From Akebia trifoliata (Eukaryota > Streptophyta > Magnoliopsida > Ranunculales > Lardizabalaceae), in contig CM030710.1 in NCBI GenBank assembly GCA_017979445.1, forward strand, positions 18,028,248 to 18,092,247: a DNA stretch of 64,000 bases, written 5' to 3'. A model generated the notes under the pieces. That model searched no databases, had not been told where the DNA came from, and saw only the letters and a list, made by a program, of their open reading frames with translations. The position numbers and the translations under genes are program-made. Position 1 is the first letter of the stretch. Each line of letters begins with the position of its first letter. Positions 22,167 through 34,400 of the stretch are shown here, in pieces.

Positions 22167-23570
22167 ATGGATGAAGCTGCGCTCCGTCAGATTTTAAAAT
22201 CTTTTTAAGCACAGATTATTGCTTTAGTCTAAACACAAATTAAATCCCTGAAAATTGAAAAGGGAAAATATAAAGCTATAGAACCTCAGGATGTGTTTGA
22301 TCTTGTCGAAAACCAAGAAGATTATCAATTACCTATTGACCCTCTTAGCTCATCGAATAACTCAGGTTGAAATTGCTTTGAAGAATATTAAAGACCCCGT
22401 CGATCTTACTCTTGGATTAGGGGCAATGACCTTGTTTCCTATGGTCCGTCTGCTAGAGAAATTTACAATGCCAGATATGGAGAAGTTTGACAATATTGGA
22501 TACCCTAGGACTCACTTAAAAGTATATGTCGGCATAATGCAATCTCAGGACCTGGGTGAAGAACAGATGAATTAATTTTTTCAACAAACTCTTACAGGTT
22601 TTGCTCTACGTTGGTTAATGTCATTGGACTCATCTCGGGTAAGAACATGGCATGAATTGATGAAAGAGTTTATTGGTTGGTATTCATTCAACACGGATAT
22701 TGAACTCACAAGAAGAGACCTAGCAACTACTAAACAAAAATCCAGGGAAACTTTTACTGAGTTCATTGTTTGATAGAGAGCTAAAGTCGCTCAATTGTGG
22801 GACCGACCTCAAGAGAAGGAACAAGTCAAGATAATTCTCAGGAATCTCACTCCAAATTATGCCAAGTACTTGATGCCTCAGTACCTTCCCACTTTTCAAT
22901 CTCTCTTTGAAGCTGAAAATCAAGTTGAGGATGCCTACTTTTTAGAAATTTTTGGTAACCTATCTGATTCAAAACCCAAACATTTCAAACATAATCTCAA
23001 TTATTTACAAGTGGCCAACACCTCCTTCGCACTATCTCCTCAAGCTACTCAGCCTTCACAAGTAAAGTCTAGGAGACAATTTGCCAACTTGGAATGTCCC
23101 TTAGTGTTGCTTATCAAAAATTGATGAAAAGGATATTGCTGACACCTTTACAACCCAAGCCTTTGCCTAATCCTCTTCCTCCAAACATGGATAATGGACA
23201 ATTCTGTGAATCCCATCAGATGCTTGGTCATGTTCTTGACATGTGTATTACTCTCCGTCATGCTATCCAAGACTTGATTGAACAAGGAAATGTTACCATA
23301 CCCACTCCTACCGCACCCACTGTTAAGATTAACCCTTTGCCTATTTTTCAAAATCAACCCCCTCCTACTCTAAACCTAATATCCATATCCAAATCCGAAT
23401 CAGTTGACCCAGTTTCCTTCATTCACCCAATTGGTTTTAACAATGCATTCGCTCCAAGCCAGAATGAACTCAATTACCCTAAGACAATGACAGAACTAAA
23501 GAACATAAAGATTATTGAAGCAACGGGTTGTCTAGCATATGATAGACTTGAATCGGATATGAAGAAATAG
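22167..23570 (+). pseudogene. gag of E3, degenerate
   Basis: The ATG at 22167 starts MDEAALRQILKSF and then meets a stop. Later pieces in shifting frames keep the gag hallmarks: THLKVYV near 22515, FALRWLM near 22600, FTEFIV near 22755, MWDRPQEKEQVKIILRNL from 22795, and a zinc-knuckle-like CESHQMLGHVLDMC near 23205. Several stops and frameshifts. It is recognisably the same gag as E4 but with many amino-acid differences, showing an older separation than E1-E2-E4. Confidence 0.85.
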
Positions 23571-24355
23571 TAAAAGCAAGCAAGTTCAAGTCATCCATTG
23601 AAGATGACCGAAGTGGCATAAACCCAAGAATTGTGTCCCTCCATTCAGAATGATGTTGTCTTTTTTTTAAGTCTTCTTAGTTTTTTTTTAGCTTCAGTTG
23701 CATCAGTCTTTGAGTTCAGTTAATCATTGTTAATTTTAGGCTTTAGTTAGGTATGTCAGTCTATGTTCTTTTTTATTTTAATAAATAAAGAAGCTTTTGA
23801 TTATCCTGTGTGCAATAATGATGTGAATATAAAATCTAACATGAGAAAAGACTTAAAGCTCACTAATCAAATTTCATAAATATTGAAATTAAAGAGTACA
23901 CTCAAGAAGTGCAAATTGGTGGTACATTATCCTCAGGAGAACATGAGAGGATAGTAAACTTACTTGAGAAATTCAACAATGTTTCTTGTATGGTCTCATA
24001 AGGATATATGGATGGATTGCATAAAAATATAGATCAAGACATAAAGTCAAGAGTGATTTCAAAATCAAAGATTATTAGTAAAAAATGATATAGTTGAAAG
24101 CATCGACAAAGACGCTAAGACTTACAAGTGGATCTACCCTGTTTCTCACTCAAAAGAAGAGAGTTTTCATTCATAAGAGAATACAAGATTTTCTCGAAGT
24201 TTTAGAAGAGTTGAATAGTCAGAAAACTCAATCATACTCGATTTCACAAAAGAAGACTAAAAAATATTCATTCTCAAAAGAAGACCTTACTCAACAGAGC
24301 AATCCAGATATCGAATTCTTAAAACTTTGACCAAGTCGAGCAGCATTCATCAAAA
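23571..24355 (+). pseudogene. Collapsed pol relic of E3
   Basis: Traces of the linker (from about 23650), of the segment before RT (VNLLEKFNNV... near 23948, matching VDLLRKFKDV in E4), and of the integrase end (CCAGATATCGAATTCTTAAA near 24304). No protease, RT palm, RNase H or integrase core. The retained pieces resemble those of E1/E2. Confidence 0.7.
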
Positions 24356-24496
24356 GAGGCCTCCTTTGGTCGAACCATTTCTCTGTCTTACCAAAAAAAA
24401 AAGAAACTTTCTTTAGCCCCTCGCAGTCTTTAAAAAAAATAAATAGCCTCTTCTTTCTAAATCACGCTGACCAACTTTGGGAGGGAATCTTAGTAT

Positions 24497-24590
24497 GAAC
24501 TACGTTTTTACTTAATCTCAAAAGAAAAAGAAATATTTGGGATACGTAGGCAACCTGAGAAGTTACTTCAGGCCCGGTCACGCAAAAAAT
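24497..24590 (+). other. E3 copy of the foldable 3' UTR motif
   Basis: CTACGT 24500-24505 pairs with ACGTAG 24544-24549. The enclosed hairpin is CTCAAA with TTTGGG (one U-G pair) instead of CCCAA with TTGGG, so it has diverged in sequence but kept pairing. CCTGA/TCAGG follows. Confidence 0.6.
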
Positions 24591-24934
24591 AAGTGTATTT
24601 TATGAAGAAAAGTGTCATTTAAAAGGAAAATCCCCTATTGAAAGGTTCAAAAGGAAAGAATACCAAACTAAGGGTATTAGAAAAAAGAATTAAAAGAATT
24701 AGTAAAAAGAATAGAATGCCAAACTAGGGGCATCTAGAAAAAATCAAAAGAAAAGGGAGAATATCAAACTAGGGGCATTTTGGGAAGTTGAGCCTTATAT
24801 CTTTTCTTTCTAAACCATATCCTAAGCCTACTTATTAAGTCCTCCTGAATGCTAATTGACTCGGTTAAGGTACAGGGAACCAAGAAGTTGTCGAGTTGGT
24901 TATTCAAGATCATCAAGAAAAAAAAAGAAGCCCG

Positions 24935-25103
24935 CTAAGTTGAAAATCTTAAAAGATGACTTAGGCAAAATTTAGGGTATAACCATAAAAAAGAAAGTCT
25001 GCTAGGTTGAAAACCTGAAAAGACGACCTAGGCAAAAATCAAGGCATCATCAGAAAAAGAAAAATAAAGTAAGCTAGATTAAAAATCTGAAGAGACAATC
25101 TAG
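24935..25103 (+). other. E3 array of three short hairpins
   Basis: Arm pairs CTAAGTTG 24935/TGACTTAG 24957, CTAGGTTG 25012/CGACCTAG 25024 and CTAGATTA 25074/CAATCTAG 25096 (one mismatch). Inner hairpins ATCT-TAAA-AGAT, CCT-GAAA-AGA and TCT-GAAG-AGA differ in sequence yet mostly still pair. Confidence 0.6.
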
Positions 25104-25789
25104 GCAAAAATTAGGGCATCATCAAATGGGAGGAAATGTCCCATCAAGAAGAAAAATTCAGAAGGAAGTTTGTGCAGAAACTAGAAAATGCAAAACCATT
25201 CAAGTCACAATAATCATTTTTCAGCCAAGAGCTCACATCCGACGAAGACAATGTTGAAGTTAAAAAAATTAGAAGTCATCTTAAACATTGTAGGATTTTC
25301 AAATGTATGTTTACTTGTTCAAGTATTCGCTAATGGAAGATGTAGAATCATCAACCACTTTGAAGAGAGAGATCTTCTATTCTAATATTTATCAAGATTT
25401 TTTAAGTCCAGCTCAAGCATTTTTCAAAAGAAATTCGAAAGAAAATGATCAATCCTTTATTGCACATATGATAACCTTAAGAGTCTTAAATTTAAGGGAA
25501 TGTCAGTTCTTCTATCTGTCATACATCAAAGTCCATATTTTTCAAGCGTAATCCATTCCATCAGTCTCTTAGTCAAGTTCCAGTTAAAGCCAACCTTGAA
25601 ACTAGGGGCATTTTTTGAAAGTCATTTAATTCCAAAATTTTATTCTTAATTACATGATAAAAAGAAAAATCTTATTTAAAAGTCCGATGAAGTCCAATGA
25701 TAATTATGAATCCAGATGCATGATAAGCCAATAAAGGCCCGATCTTTCAAACTTTGAGTTCAATTTTAAATCATAGAATGAATTAATAG
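25104..25789 (+). other. E3 3' UTR spacer
   Basis: AT-rich, no recognised gene. Short open stretches (25188-25551) have no conserved counterpart. An ACTAGGGGCATTTTT motif recurs near 25600; similar motifs lie upstream at about 24722 and 24769. Confidence 0.45.
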
Positions 25790-26530
25790 GATTGTTTAAG
25801 TTCCCCTATAAATATAAGCCCGAGAAACGGGGCTTAGTAAGTTCGAGTTCGAGAAACGAGACTCCAACTTTTTTTGAATCATAAAATGAATTAATAGGAT
25901 TGTTTAAGTTCCTATAAATTTAAGCCCGAGAAACGTGACTTAGTAAGTTCGAGTCCAAGAAACGAGATTCTAATTTTTTGAATCATAGAATGAGTAGGTT
26001 TTTTGAAGTGCCTACAAACCTAAGCTCGAGTCTGAGAAATGAGACTCCAACTTGTTGAATCATAGAATGAGTAGGCTTTTTGAAGTGCCTATAAACCTAA
26101 GTTCGAGTCTGAGAAATGAGACTCCAACTTTTTGAATCATAGAATGAGTAGACTTTTTGAAGTGCCTACAAACCTAAGTGCAAGTCCGAGAAATGAGACT
26201 CTAACTTTTTGAATCATAGAATGAATAGGTTTTTTGAAGTGCTTACAAGCCTAGGTTTGAGTCCGAGAAACGAGACTCCAACTTTTTGAATCATTGAATG
26301 AATAGATTTTTTAAAGTACCTATAAACCTTAGTTCAAGTCTGAGAAATGAGATTCCAATTTTAATTGGATTATTTAAGTTCCTGTAAACTTTAGTTAGAG
26401 TCTGAGAAACGAGACTTTAGTTTTGTTTGAATCATATTGAATTAACAAGATTGTTTAAGTTTTTTAGCCTGAGAAGCGTGGCTACAATAGGTTCGAGTCC
26501 GATAAATGAGACTCAAACTTTTTCGAACTC
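25790..26530 (+). repeat. Tandem repeat, about ten units of roughly 77 bp
   Basis: Units run GAATCATAGAATGA(A/G)TAGG..., GAAGTGCCTA.AAACCTAAG, then GAGTC.GAGAAA.GAGACTCCAACTTTTT. First and last units are diverged. Unrelated to the arrays of E1/E2 and E4 though in the same place between hairpin array and tail. Confidence 0.88.
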
Positions 26531-26980
26531 TAAAAAAGAATTTCAAATAGGATTTAACGAAGTTCCTACAATGTTATGACTCCAATTACCTCATTATTCA
26601 ACCTTGCCATGATTGTTTTCGTTGCATAAGCACATTTCAATTTTGAATCATTATTGTCAGTGAGAGAAGATCTCTAGGACCTGACACATTTTTACTCAGT
26701 AATCATCACACCATTGCACACATGTGCAGTTTTGCATTAGTCAAGGAGAATTTTTTAAAATTCAAGGATCTAACACTGTCAGTGAGAGTTCTCGCTCGAT
26801 GACCTGACAACCTTTTAGTTCGGGGAGAGTTTTACGCTCAAGGATCCAAACACCTTGACAAATTATTAAATCAAGTTGCAAAATGAACTGTCACTAGCGT
26901 TGACATTCAGATATCGCACTATCTATTAAAATAGATTTGCTATCTAGTTTGCTTCAACCCTCTGCCAAAGAGGGGCATCT
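26531..26980 (+). other. E3 conserved 3' tail and polypurine tract
   Basis: From about 26745 it matches the tail of the other copies, including AAAGAGGGGCATC before the LTR. The tail frame is kept except for one TGA (from CAA or CGA) and reaches the shared stop at 26884-26886. Confidence 0.7.
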
Positions 26981-28652
26981 GTAGACACCCCATTTTTGCA
27001 CTTGCCTGATTAATCAACTCGTCAACCTGATCGCAACGGTTCCCAATGATGGATGTTTATTCCAATGCTTTATTTTGTTACCAGATATGTTTCAGAAATC
27101 CGGATGAGGTATCTCGAACTGACAAAACTATAGAAACTACGCTACGCTAGGAAATATGACCCCAGAAACATAGAAATCATCATCTTGCAAATAAAAAGAA
27201 ACTTTATAATAAAAATCACCAAAAAATGATCAAATTATAAAAATACCCTAATATCAAAATAACCCTAGAGCCTACATTACGCTTAGAAAAATCCTTTCAA
27301 ACACATAAAACAGCAAATCGAAATCAAATAAATCATTTCGCAAATTTTCACAAAATTTGACAAAATTATGAAAATGCCCCTCATAAAGTTCACGACCATT
27401 TCGCACAAGAAAAACTTCTTAAATGATACAAACTAATATTTCCATTGAATTCATTATGAAAAAGCAATTCTAAAATATCCTAGAACATCAAAAATCTACT
27501 TGAAACACAGAAGTTCTCTTTAGGGGCAAAATGGTAATTTTTCAATTAAAAAATTTTAAAATTTTAAAATTAATAAATAAAATATTAAATAATGTACAGT
27601 GAAACACTAACAAAATTAATTTAAAATTTTGAACCAAAAAAATCAATCAATCAGGCTCTTAGGCAAAATTGTTGATGGTTGCTCGGATATTTATTAAAGG
27701 ACCCTCCATCTAGGGCCCCAAAAAATTAAAGATATAATAAAGAGGGGTTCTCCAAAAAAAAATTAAAGTCAATCAAGTAAGACTAAAGTCAATTAAGGAA
27801 GACTAAAAGTCAAGATCTTAAAGTCAATCAAGTAAGACTAAAATTAAGATATTAAAGTCAACCAAGTAAGACTAAAGTCAAAATCTTAAAGTCAATCAAA
27901 TAAGAATAAAAGTCAAAATCCTAATTAATAGAATTCTAATTAAATAATAACTCTATTTAATAGAATTCTAACTAAATAATAACTCTCTCTAAAAGAATTA
28001 TAATTAAACATTAACTCTATTTAAAAGACACTTAAAAAAATTTATAAATAGGGGTCCCTACACCCTATTTTCGTATACAAGAAAAACCTTAATAGAAGTA
28101 GGTTAAAAAGCTTCCCTAACCTCCTATAAACCCTAATTTTGAAGTCCTAACTCCTTACTTAATACCCACACTTCAATTTTAGCTTGAAAAATACTTAAAA
28201 GCCCTTAAAAATCACCTAGAAATCTATAAACAAATCCGAAGAATCCAGATCTAAGAAAGAGATACCTTGTCTCGAAGATCAGAAATCAGATCCAGTGACA
28301 AAATGAAATGAGGAGTACTATACAAGGAGTTACTCTATCAGATCTGAAGGAACAAGATCGTTGTCTTTATAAAGGTATACAAATTTCTTATTTTTTTATT
28401 ATTACTTAGTCTTTTAGTAATGTAGTTTATTTGGGAGTTAGTAGAAACCGGCGTTTGTCGGACGAGGTTGGTGCCTAACACCTTCCAACTCATAATTTGA
28501 TTCCCGAACTCAATTATTTTTTAAGTAGATTAGTTGTTTTTATCCGTTGAGAGTCGATATTCAGTTCCTAGACCGTAATAACTAGGTGGCGACTCTCAAA
28601 CCTCAAAAGTCAAAAGCGGATCCGCGTATCCCGCGGATTGATGGTGCTTTCA
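26981..28652 (+). repeat. 3' LTR of E3, 1672 bp
   Basis: TGTAGACACC to GGTGCTTTCA. Diverged from the E1/E2 LTRs, with the same layout: AAAGTCAATCAAGTAAGACTA subrepeats, CTATTTAATAGAATTCTAA repeats and a TATA-like TATAAATAG near 28043. Followed by GGTAC and the copia remnant. Confidence 0.95.
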
Positions 28653-28778
28653 GGTACTTGGATTACTAGTAAAACGATACAACACACCTACTACGTGTGC
28701 AATGTTAGGTCTTGTGCAATGTTTACCATACATAAGACTCCCAATAACACTGACATATTCTAATTGAACTTTAGCACG
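28653..28778 (-). pseudogene. copia RT/RNase H boundary fragment
   Basis: On the reverse strand it matches the forward copia piece near 60295-60410 (IGSLMYA...CT.PDIAH...HFTSNPS). It is cut on the left by E3 (GGTAC) and on the right by L, whose copia target continues at 39039. Confidence 0.85.
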
Positions 28779-31700
28779 TGTAAAACCCTGAGTTTTTAAT
28801 TCGTATCTCGAGAAAAAATAAATAATAGAATGTTGTGAAAATCTAGAAAGTGGGACTTAGGAATAAAATTTTAGGATATTTCTGATCATTTTTAATGGAA
28901 TCTGACCTCACCATTGGATTTAAAATGATCAAAAAACATACTTTAGCCTATAAGCACCTTTAAGTGTGAGTTCGAATAGAAAAATTACAAAATCCTCAAT
29001 TATCGAGTCGGACCAGACTAAAATAGTGATTTTTTGTTAGAGCAAGAATTATTAAGATTCGATTATATCATTGGGTTCGTAACGTAATAAAAAATTATTG
29101 AACAGAGACTATTTATTTGTCATTTTTGGAGATCAAGAAGTCGAATTATCATCAAAAACGAAAATGATGTCAATTTTAGGTGTCACCTCCAGTCAAAAAT
29201 GTAAATTTTTGTTAGAGATAAAGTTTGTAGAAATTGACCATACCATTAGATTCAGAATGAAAAATTAGATAAAATAGAGTATTCATTTGTCAGTTTTGGA
29301 GTCTGGATGGTCAACTTATCGTCGATCAAAACAATAGGCAAAATATCGATTTCGTCCCAAATTTTATATAAATAAAATTTTTAAATTTTTTTTTGTTCTT
29401 TGTCTTCTCCAACCCGTCCAAACCAGCCAACCCTTTTTTAAAAAAAATTTCATTTTTTTCTTCGATTTGCAACCTCGGATTCGTCGTAAACCACTCACCG
29501 TTGACTTCTACAGTAGAAGGGAGAAAGGTCCGCAGCCTTGACATCTACAAAACCCACCCAAGATCCTTTTGTTTCATTTTCTCTTTCACCCCGTATCGTC
29601 AAAATCAGCCATATATATATACGGGAGTTTCAAAACTTCGACCTCGAATTTTACCTATTTCGAGGTCAAACCGTCTTCCGCTGTAGAAGGGAGAAAGGAC
29701 GACGACATCAAGATCTTCAAAACCACCAGGTCAGATTCAAACATCAGTCGTTTTGATATTCGATCTATCTCGATTTTTGCACCGATCTCCTCGATATCCG
29801 TGCACATGTTTCAATTCCGTCGTCTAGAGATAATAAAGAACTCTCAATTTCTATTAGTAATCGTAAGTTGTGAAAATTACATTTAAGATTTTATAAAAAG
29901 AATTGTGGTGAATTTTCAAAAATATAGAATTCAATTAATTATTTCAAATTCACTTCAAAACTTGTATGTTTGATATGTTTAACTATATTTTATAACAAAT
30001 TATACGTGGGTAGGATATTTCAACGGGTCATTTCCTTCAATTGGGTTCTATGCATCGCTCGAACCCCGTTTTGATCTAAGTTTTGTACTTTTTCAATGTT
30101 ATTGATGAAAATGAATTTCATAATTGAAAAAATGATTTAATATTCAATGAACTCAAATTGAGTTGATAAATATCAAAAAATGGATATTTTATTTGAAAGA
30201 TTGGAAACGGTAAAAATCAAAAAAAGGAAAAAATGGAATGAAATGATAAAATATCAGAGTCACACCTGAGGGGTGATATCTGCATTTTATATTGTTGTGT
30301 TGTGTGTAGGTTGGTGAATGGATATCCAGGGATAATGTTACTGGTTGCATGTTTATTTATTTTTTATTAGCGTGAGGCACTGTTTACTTTTTCGTTCTGT
30401 TATTTATTTTAGGCCGTGTGGCCACACTTGCATGGTAGGAAACTGGATATCCATTCTCAACCTTGTATTGTTAATTTCTCTTTTGTTTTCAAATGAAAAT
30501 AATATATATATATATATGTAGCTATTTTGTGAGCTGTTAAAGAGTCTGTGAATGCCTAAAGGGATAGTGCATTATATCATCCAGAGTGGTTTACTATCCT
30601 GGGATGTGCAGTAGGGACTACCAAGCTCATACGTGGTATGGGACACATATGAAAGTGGAGTTACAACTGGAATCCGAGTTATTCCTTTCTATCTTTACCA
30701 GTGAACTTGTAATGTAAAGGTGGTCGTATACGAATGGTTAGTATATTTGGGAATCACATGCACGCCTGATAGACATAAATGAAGATGATTAGTCAGTGAT
30801 CATTAACAATCTATAGTAGTCGAACGTTCTGACACATCAAAAAGAGACCCATTGCTTACGGTAACGTCAAACGGCTATCCTAAGCTGGATAAATAGTCCT
30901 ATAAGTGTGGTAAATAGTGACCATCCACAAAATCAGGAACTAATACTTTATTATAAAACATCATGTTCCGACTGGGAACGATCCAGTTGTGAATCCCAAC
31001 TCTCTAATTCTACTACTCCACCATTGTGTATTATGTATCTGTTGTCTTATTTTAACATATAAAATGAAATGTATGTTTAATGTGTTCATTTGATTAATTA
31101 GATTTATATAAGAAAAGAAAATGTTATAGTGAGTACTTCTGATCGATGTAATGTGAGTTTTAAAATGTTTAGTTACTCATCCCTGGCTATATGTACCAGT
31201 TAATCATAGTGCTTTTGTAAAATTTTACAGATTTTAAAATGATTTAGTATGCTTATTCGTTTATGTTAGAAGATATTAGTGGCAGAAATTGTGTTATTCC
31301 TTACTAGGTAATTATTTTTACTCACCTTTTCTTTTTCCATTTTTTTTAGTTTCAGATCGAAAGATTGACGAGGTAGGTGTAGAAAATGAGTGAGAATCAT
31401 CTGGTGGGTCAGATAGACAGTCAGAGTTCGTCACTTAGTGAGTATTGGGGTTATAGCCCCTAATGGTGTCGATTGTCCAAAAGTAATAGAGTTTGTTATG
31501 AGCTTTAGGACTTTTGTTAGAGTAAGAAATTTGTGTATAATCCCGTGTATAAATTTCTTCTTCCGTACTCTAATTTATCATATATTATTAGACATATATA
31601 GACTTCCGCTAGTATTATATTTTATTTTGTTTATATGCATGATTGTATATTGTTTATCATGTGCAGGTTGAACGCCTTGGAATGCCAACATAAACAGAAG

Positions 31701-31784
31701 AGAACATGCCGAAATTTCAAGGTGCCACCTTGTAGCTCGAGATCTGACATAGGGATTTGTGTTAGCTTTGGACGGGATGCCATA
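28779..31784 (+). repeat. 5' LTR of L
   Basis: TGTAAAACCC to GGGATGCCATA; the matching 3' LTR ends GGTGCCACA. It contains a TATATATATA box near 29612 and an AT microsatellite near 30503-30518. Short ORFs (such as 29326-29544 reverse and 29393-29886 forward) lie in non-coding LTR and differ by frameshift between the two LTRs. Confidence 0.9.
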
Positions 31785-31786
31785 GA

Positions 31787-31798
31787 GGGTATCAGACC
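31787..31798 (+). other. Primer-binding site of L, Met-tRNA type
   Basis: GGGTATCAGACC matches the common plant initiator-Met primer site TGGTATCAGAGC at 10 of 12 positions and begins two bases after the LTR. Confidence 0.75.
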
Positions 31799-32402
31799 TT
31801 CTTTGCCTTCTCCTTTGCCTTTCATCTTTCTATCCTCAGTGTCGGCTCTAACTCTTCCTTTGCATTCTCTTTTCACAATTGCTTTCCAATAGAGGAATTT
31901 ATTATTCTCGTTCTCGTTATGTGATCAATGCCTTTTACAGACAAGGACTCACTTCGAGACTTCGATCGTGGCTCATTTTCACTCCTCGAAACGAAAGCGC
32001 TATAAGTAAAGATTATGACTCCGTAGAAGCAGTAGCTACCACCTGTCTATGCCCTCATCCATCCTAAAGAGAGAAGGTCTACAATCAAGACATACCCTTC
32101 TTATAAGGTAAGGTCCATTTGTTTATACGAGCAATTTTTAGACGAGAAGAAAAAAAAAACACACACACGCGTGGTCGGTTAAATATTGACTCTTCATAAG
32201 CGAGTCACAAAATGCCCTTGGTTATATGGTAAACTATGCATTGAGTAGTAAAATTCATGCGATTAGGGGTAAAACATAATAGATGGTGTAATAGGTGAGA
32301 GAATTAAAGATAAAAAATAGAGAAGATGTGAAAGGACTGTTGTTGATAGACATTGGTAGGGAAGTAATGCAAGTTGAATTGATTGTTACCGTAGGGTTAT
32401 AC

Positions 32403-34152
32403 TGTAGACACCCCATTTTTGCACTTGCCTGATTAATCAACTCGTCAACCCGATCGCAACGGTTCCCAATGATGGATGCTTATTCCAATGTTTTATTTTG
32501 TTACCAGATATGTTTTAAAAATTCGGATGAGGTATCTCGAACTGATAAAACTGTAGAAACCACGCTACGCTAGGAAAATATGACCCTAGAAACATAGAAA
32601 TTATCATTTTGTAGACAAAAAGAAGCTTCACGATAAAAATCACTAAAAAATGACTAAATTATCAAAATACCCCTAACCTTAAAACATCCTTAGAGCCTAC
32701 ATTACGCTTAAGAAAATCCTTTCAAACACATAAAACAACAAATCAAAACTAATTAAATCATTTCGTCAATTTTCGTAAAATTTGATAAAATTACGAAAAT
32801 TCCCCTCATAAAGTTCACGATCATTTCATACAAAAAACTTCATAAATGATAAAAACCAACATTTTTATGAAATTCCTTATGAAAAACCGATTCCAAAACA
32901 TCCTGGAACATTGAAAAATGACTTAAAACGCAAAACATCTTCTCCGAGGGTAAAACGATAATTTTATAATTTTAATAATTAAAATTTTTAAAATTAATAA
33001 ATAAAATATTAAATAATGTAAAGTGAAACATTAATAAAATTAATTTAAAAATTTAAACAAAAAAATCGATCAATCAGGCTCTCAGGCAAAATTATTGATG
33101 GTTGCCAAGATATTTATTCAAGGACCCCTCCATTTAGGGGCCTAAAAAATTAAAGATATAATAAAGGGGTTCTCCAAAAAATTAAAGTCAATCAAGTAAG
33201 ATTAAAGTCAATCTTAAACTCAATCAAGTAAGACTAAAAGTCAAGATCTTAAAGTTAATCAAATAAGACTTAAGTCAAGATATTAAAGTCAACCAAGTGA
33301 GACTAAAGTCAAAATCTTTAAGTCAATCAAATGAGACTAAAAGTCAAAATCCTAATAGAGTTCTAATTAAATAATAATTCTATTTAATAGAATTCTAACT
33401 AAATAATAACTTTTTCTAATAGAATTTTAATAGAATTCTAACTAAATAATAACTCTTTCTAAAAGAATTATAATTAAATAATAATTCTCTCTAAAAGAAT
33501 TATAATTAAACGTTAACCCTATCTAAAAGGCGGTTAAAAAAATTTATAAATAGGAGCCTCCACAACCTATTTTCGTATCCAACAATAAACCCTAAGAGAA
33601 GTAGGTCAAAAAACTTCTCTAGCCTCCCAAAAATCATAATTTTGAAGTCCCAACTCCTTACCTAACACCTATACTTCGATTTTAGCTCGAAAAATACTTA
33701 GAAGCCCTTAAAAAACATCCAGAAATTCATAAACAAATCCGGAGAATCCAGATCTAAGAAAGAGATACCTCGCCTCGGAGATCAAAAATCAGATCTGAAG
33801 ACAGAATGAAACGAAGAGTACTGTACGAGGAGTTACTCTATCAGATCTGAGGGAATGAGAATGTTGTCTTCGGAAATATATAAATTTTTTAATTTTTTTT
33901 ATTACTTAGGTCTTTTAACAATGTAGTTTATTTGAGAATTAGTAGAGACCAGCGTTTGTCGGGCGGGGTTGGTACCTAACACCTTCCAACCCCGTAATTT
34001 GATCCCTGAATTCAGTTATTTTTTAAGTAGATTAGTTATTTTTATTCGTTTAGAGTTGATATTCGATTCCAAGACTGTAATAATTAGGTGGCGACTCCCA
34101 AACCTCAAGGGTCAAGCAGATCCGCGCATCCCGCGGTTCGAGGGCACTTTCA
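32403..34152 (+). repeat. Solo Ogre LTR inside L, TSD TATAC
   Basis: Complete TGTAGACACC...GGGCACTTTCA flanked by TATAC at 32398-32402 and 34153-34157. No internal sequence: the product of LTR-LTR recombination after a full insertion. TATA box near 33543. Resembles the E3 LTR more than the E4 LTR in its U3 repeats. Confidence 0.95.
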
Positions 34153-34390
34153 TATACAAATAATGGATTGGTTGGAGTATGAGTTTGAATTAGAGTGATT
34201 AATGAATGAATGTGTTGGATTGACGGAATATGGGAAACATAAGTTTACGAGTTATGAATGAGATTGGCTTGGGACTAAGAATAAATGGTAATCGAAAATA
34301 GGTGTTGTTTATTATATATGTCATGTTAGTGGAATCGCGACAAAGCTTGATAAGATACCATTTTGATTTCGAGGACGAAATTTTTATTTT

Positions 34391-34400
34391 GGGGGGAGAA
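34391..34400 (+). other. Polypurine tract of L
   Basis: GGGGGGAGAA directly before TGTAATACCC of the 3' LTR; it would prime plus-strand synthesis. Confidence 0.85.

Larger units (their letters stand above)
20901..28652 (+). mobile_element. E3: divergent Ogre/Tat-type non-autonomous element, 5' truncated here
   Basis: 72-bp end of the 5' LTR, a shortened leader without PBS, putative intron, degenerate gag, collapsed pol, structured 3' UTR, its own tandem repeat, tail with PPT and the complete 3' LTR 26981-28652. Its gag is far from E1, E2 and E4, so it is a separate subfamily. After the 3' LTR comes GGTAC and then reverse-strand copia, so E3 sits in the copia element. The rest of its 5' LTR is predicted left of E1. 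Confidence 0.82.
31785..34400 (+). other. Internal region of L, interrupted by a solo LTR
   Basis: Native parts are 31785-32402 and 34158-34400. No frame encodes a recognised retrotransposon domain. CT-rich sequence near 31795-31890 and an AC/CG-rich microsatellite near 32160 are the only local features. Confidence 0.75.

Noticed and set aside
29326..29886. ORFs in the 5' LTR of L, partly seen again at 34942-35157
   Set aside because: They lie in LTR sequence with low-complexity A/T runs, and frames are not kept beyond what DNA identity of the LTR pair explains.
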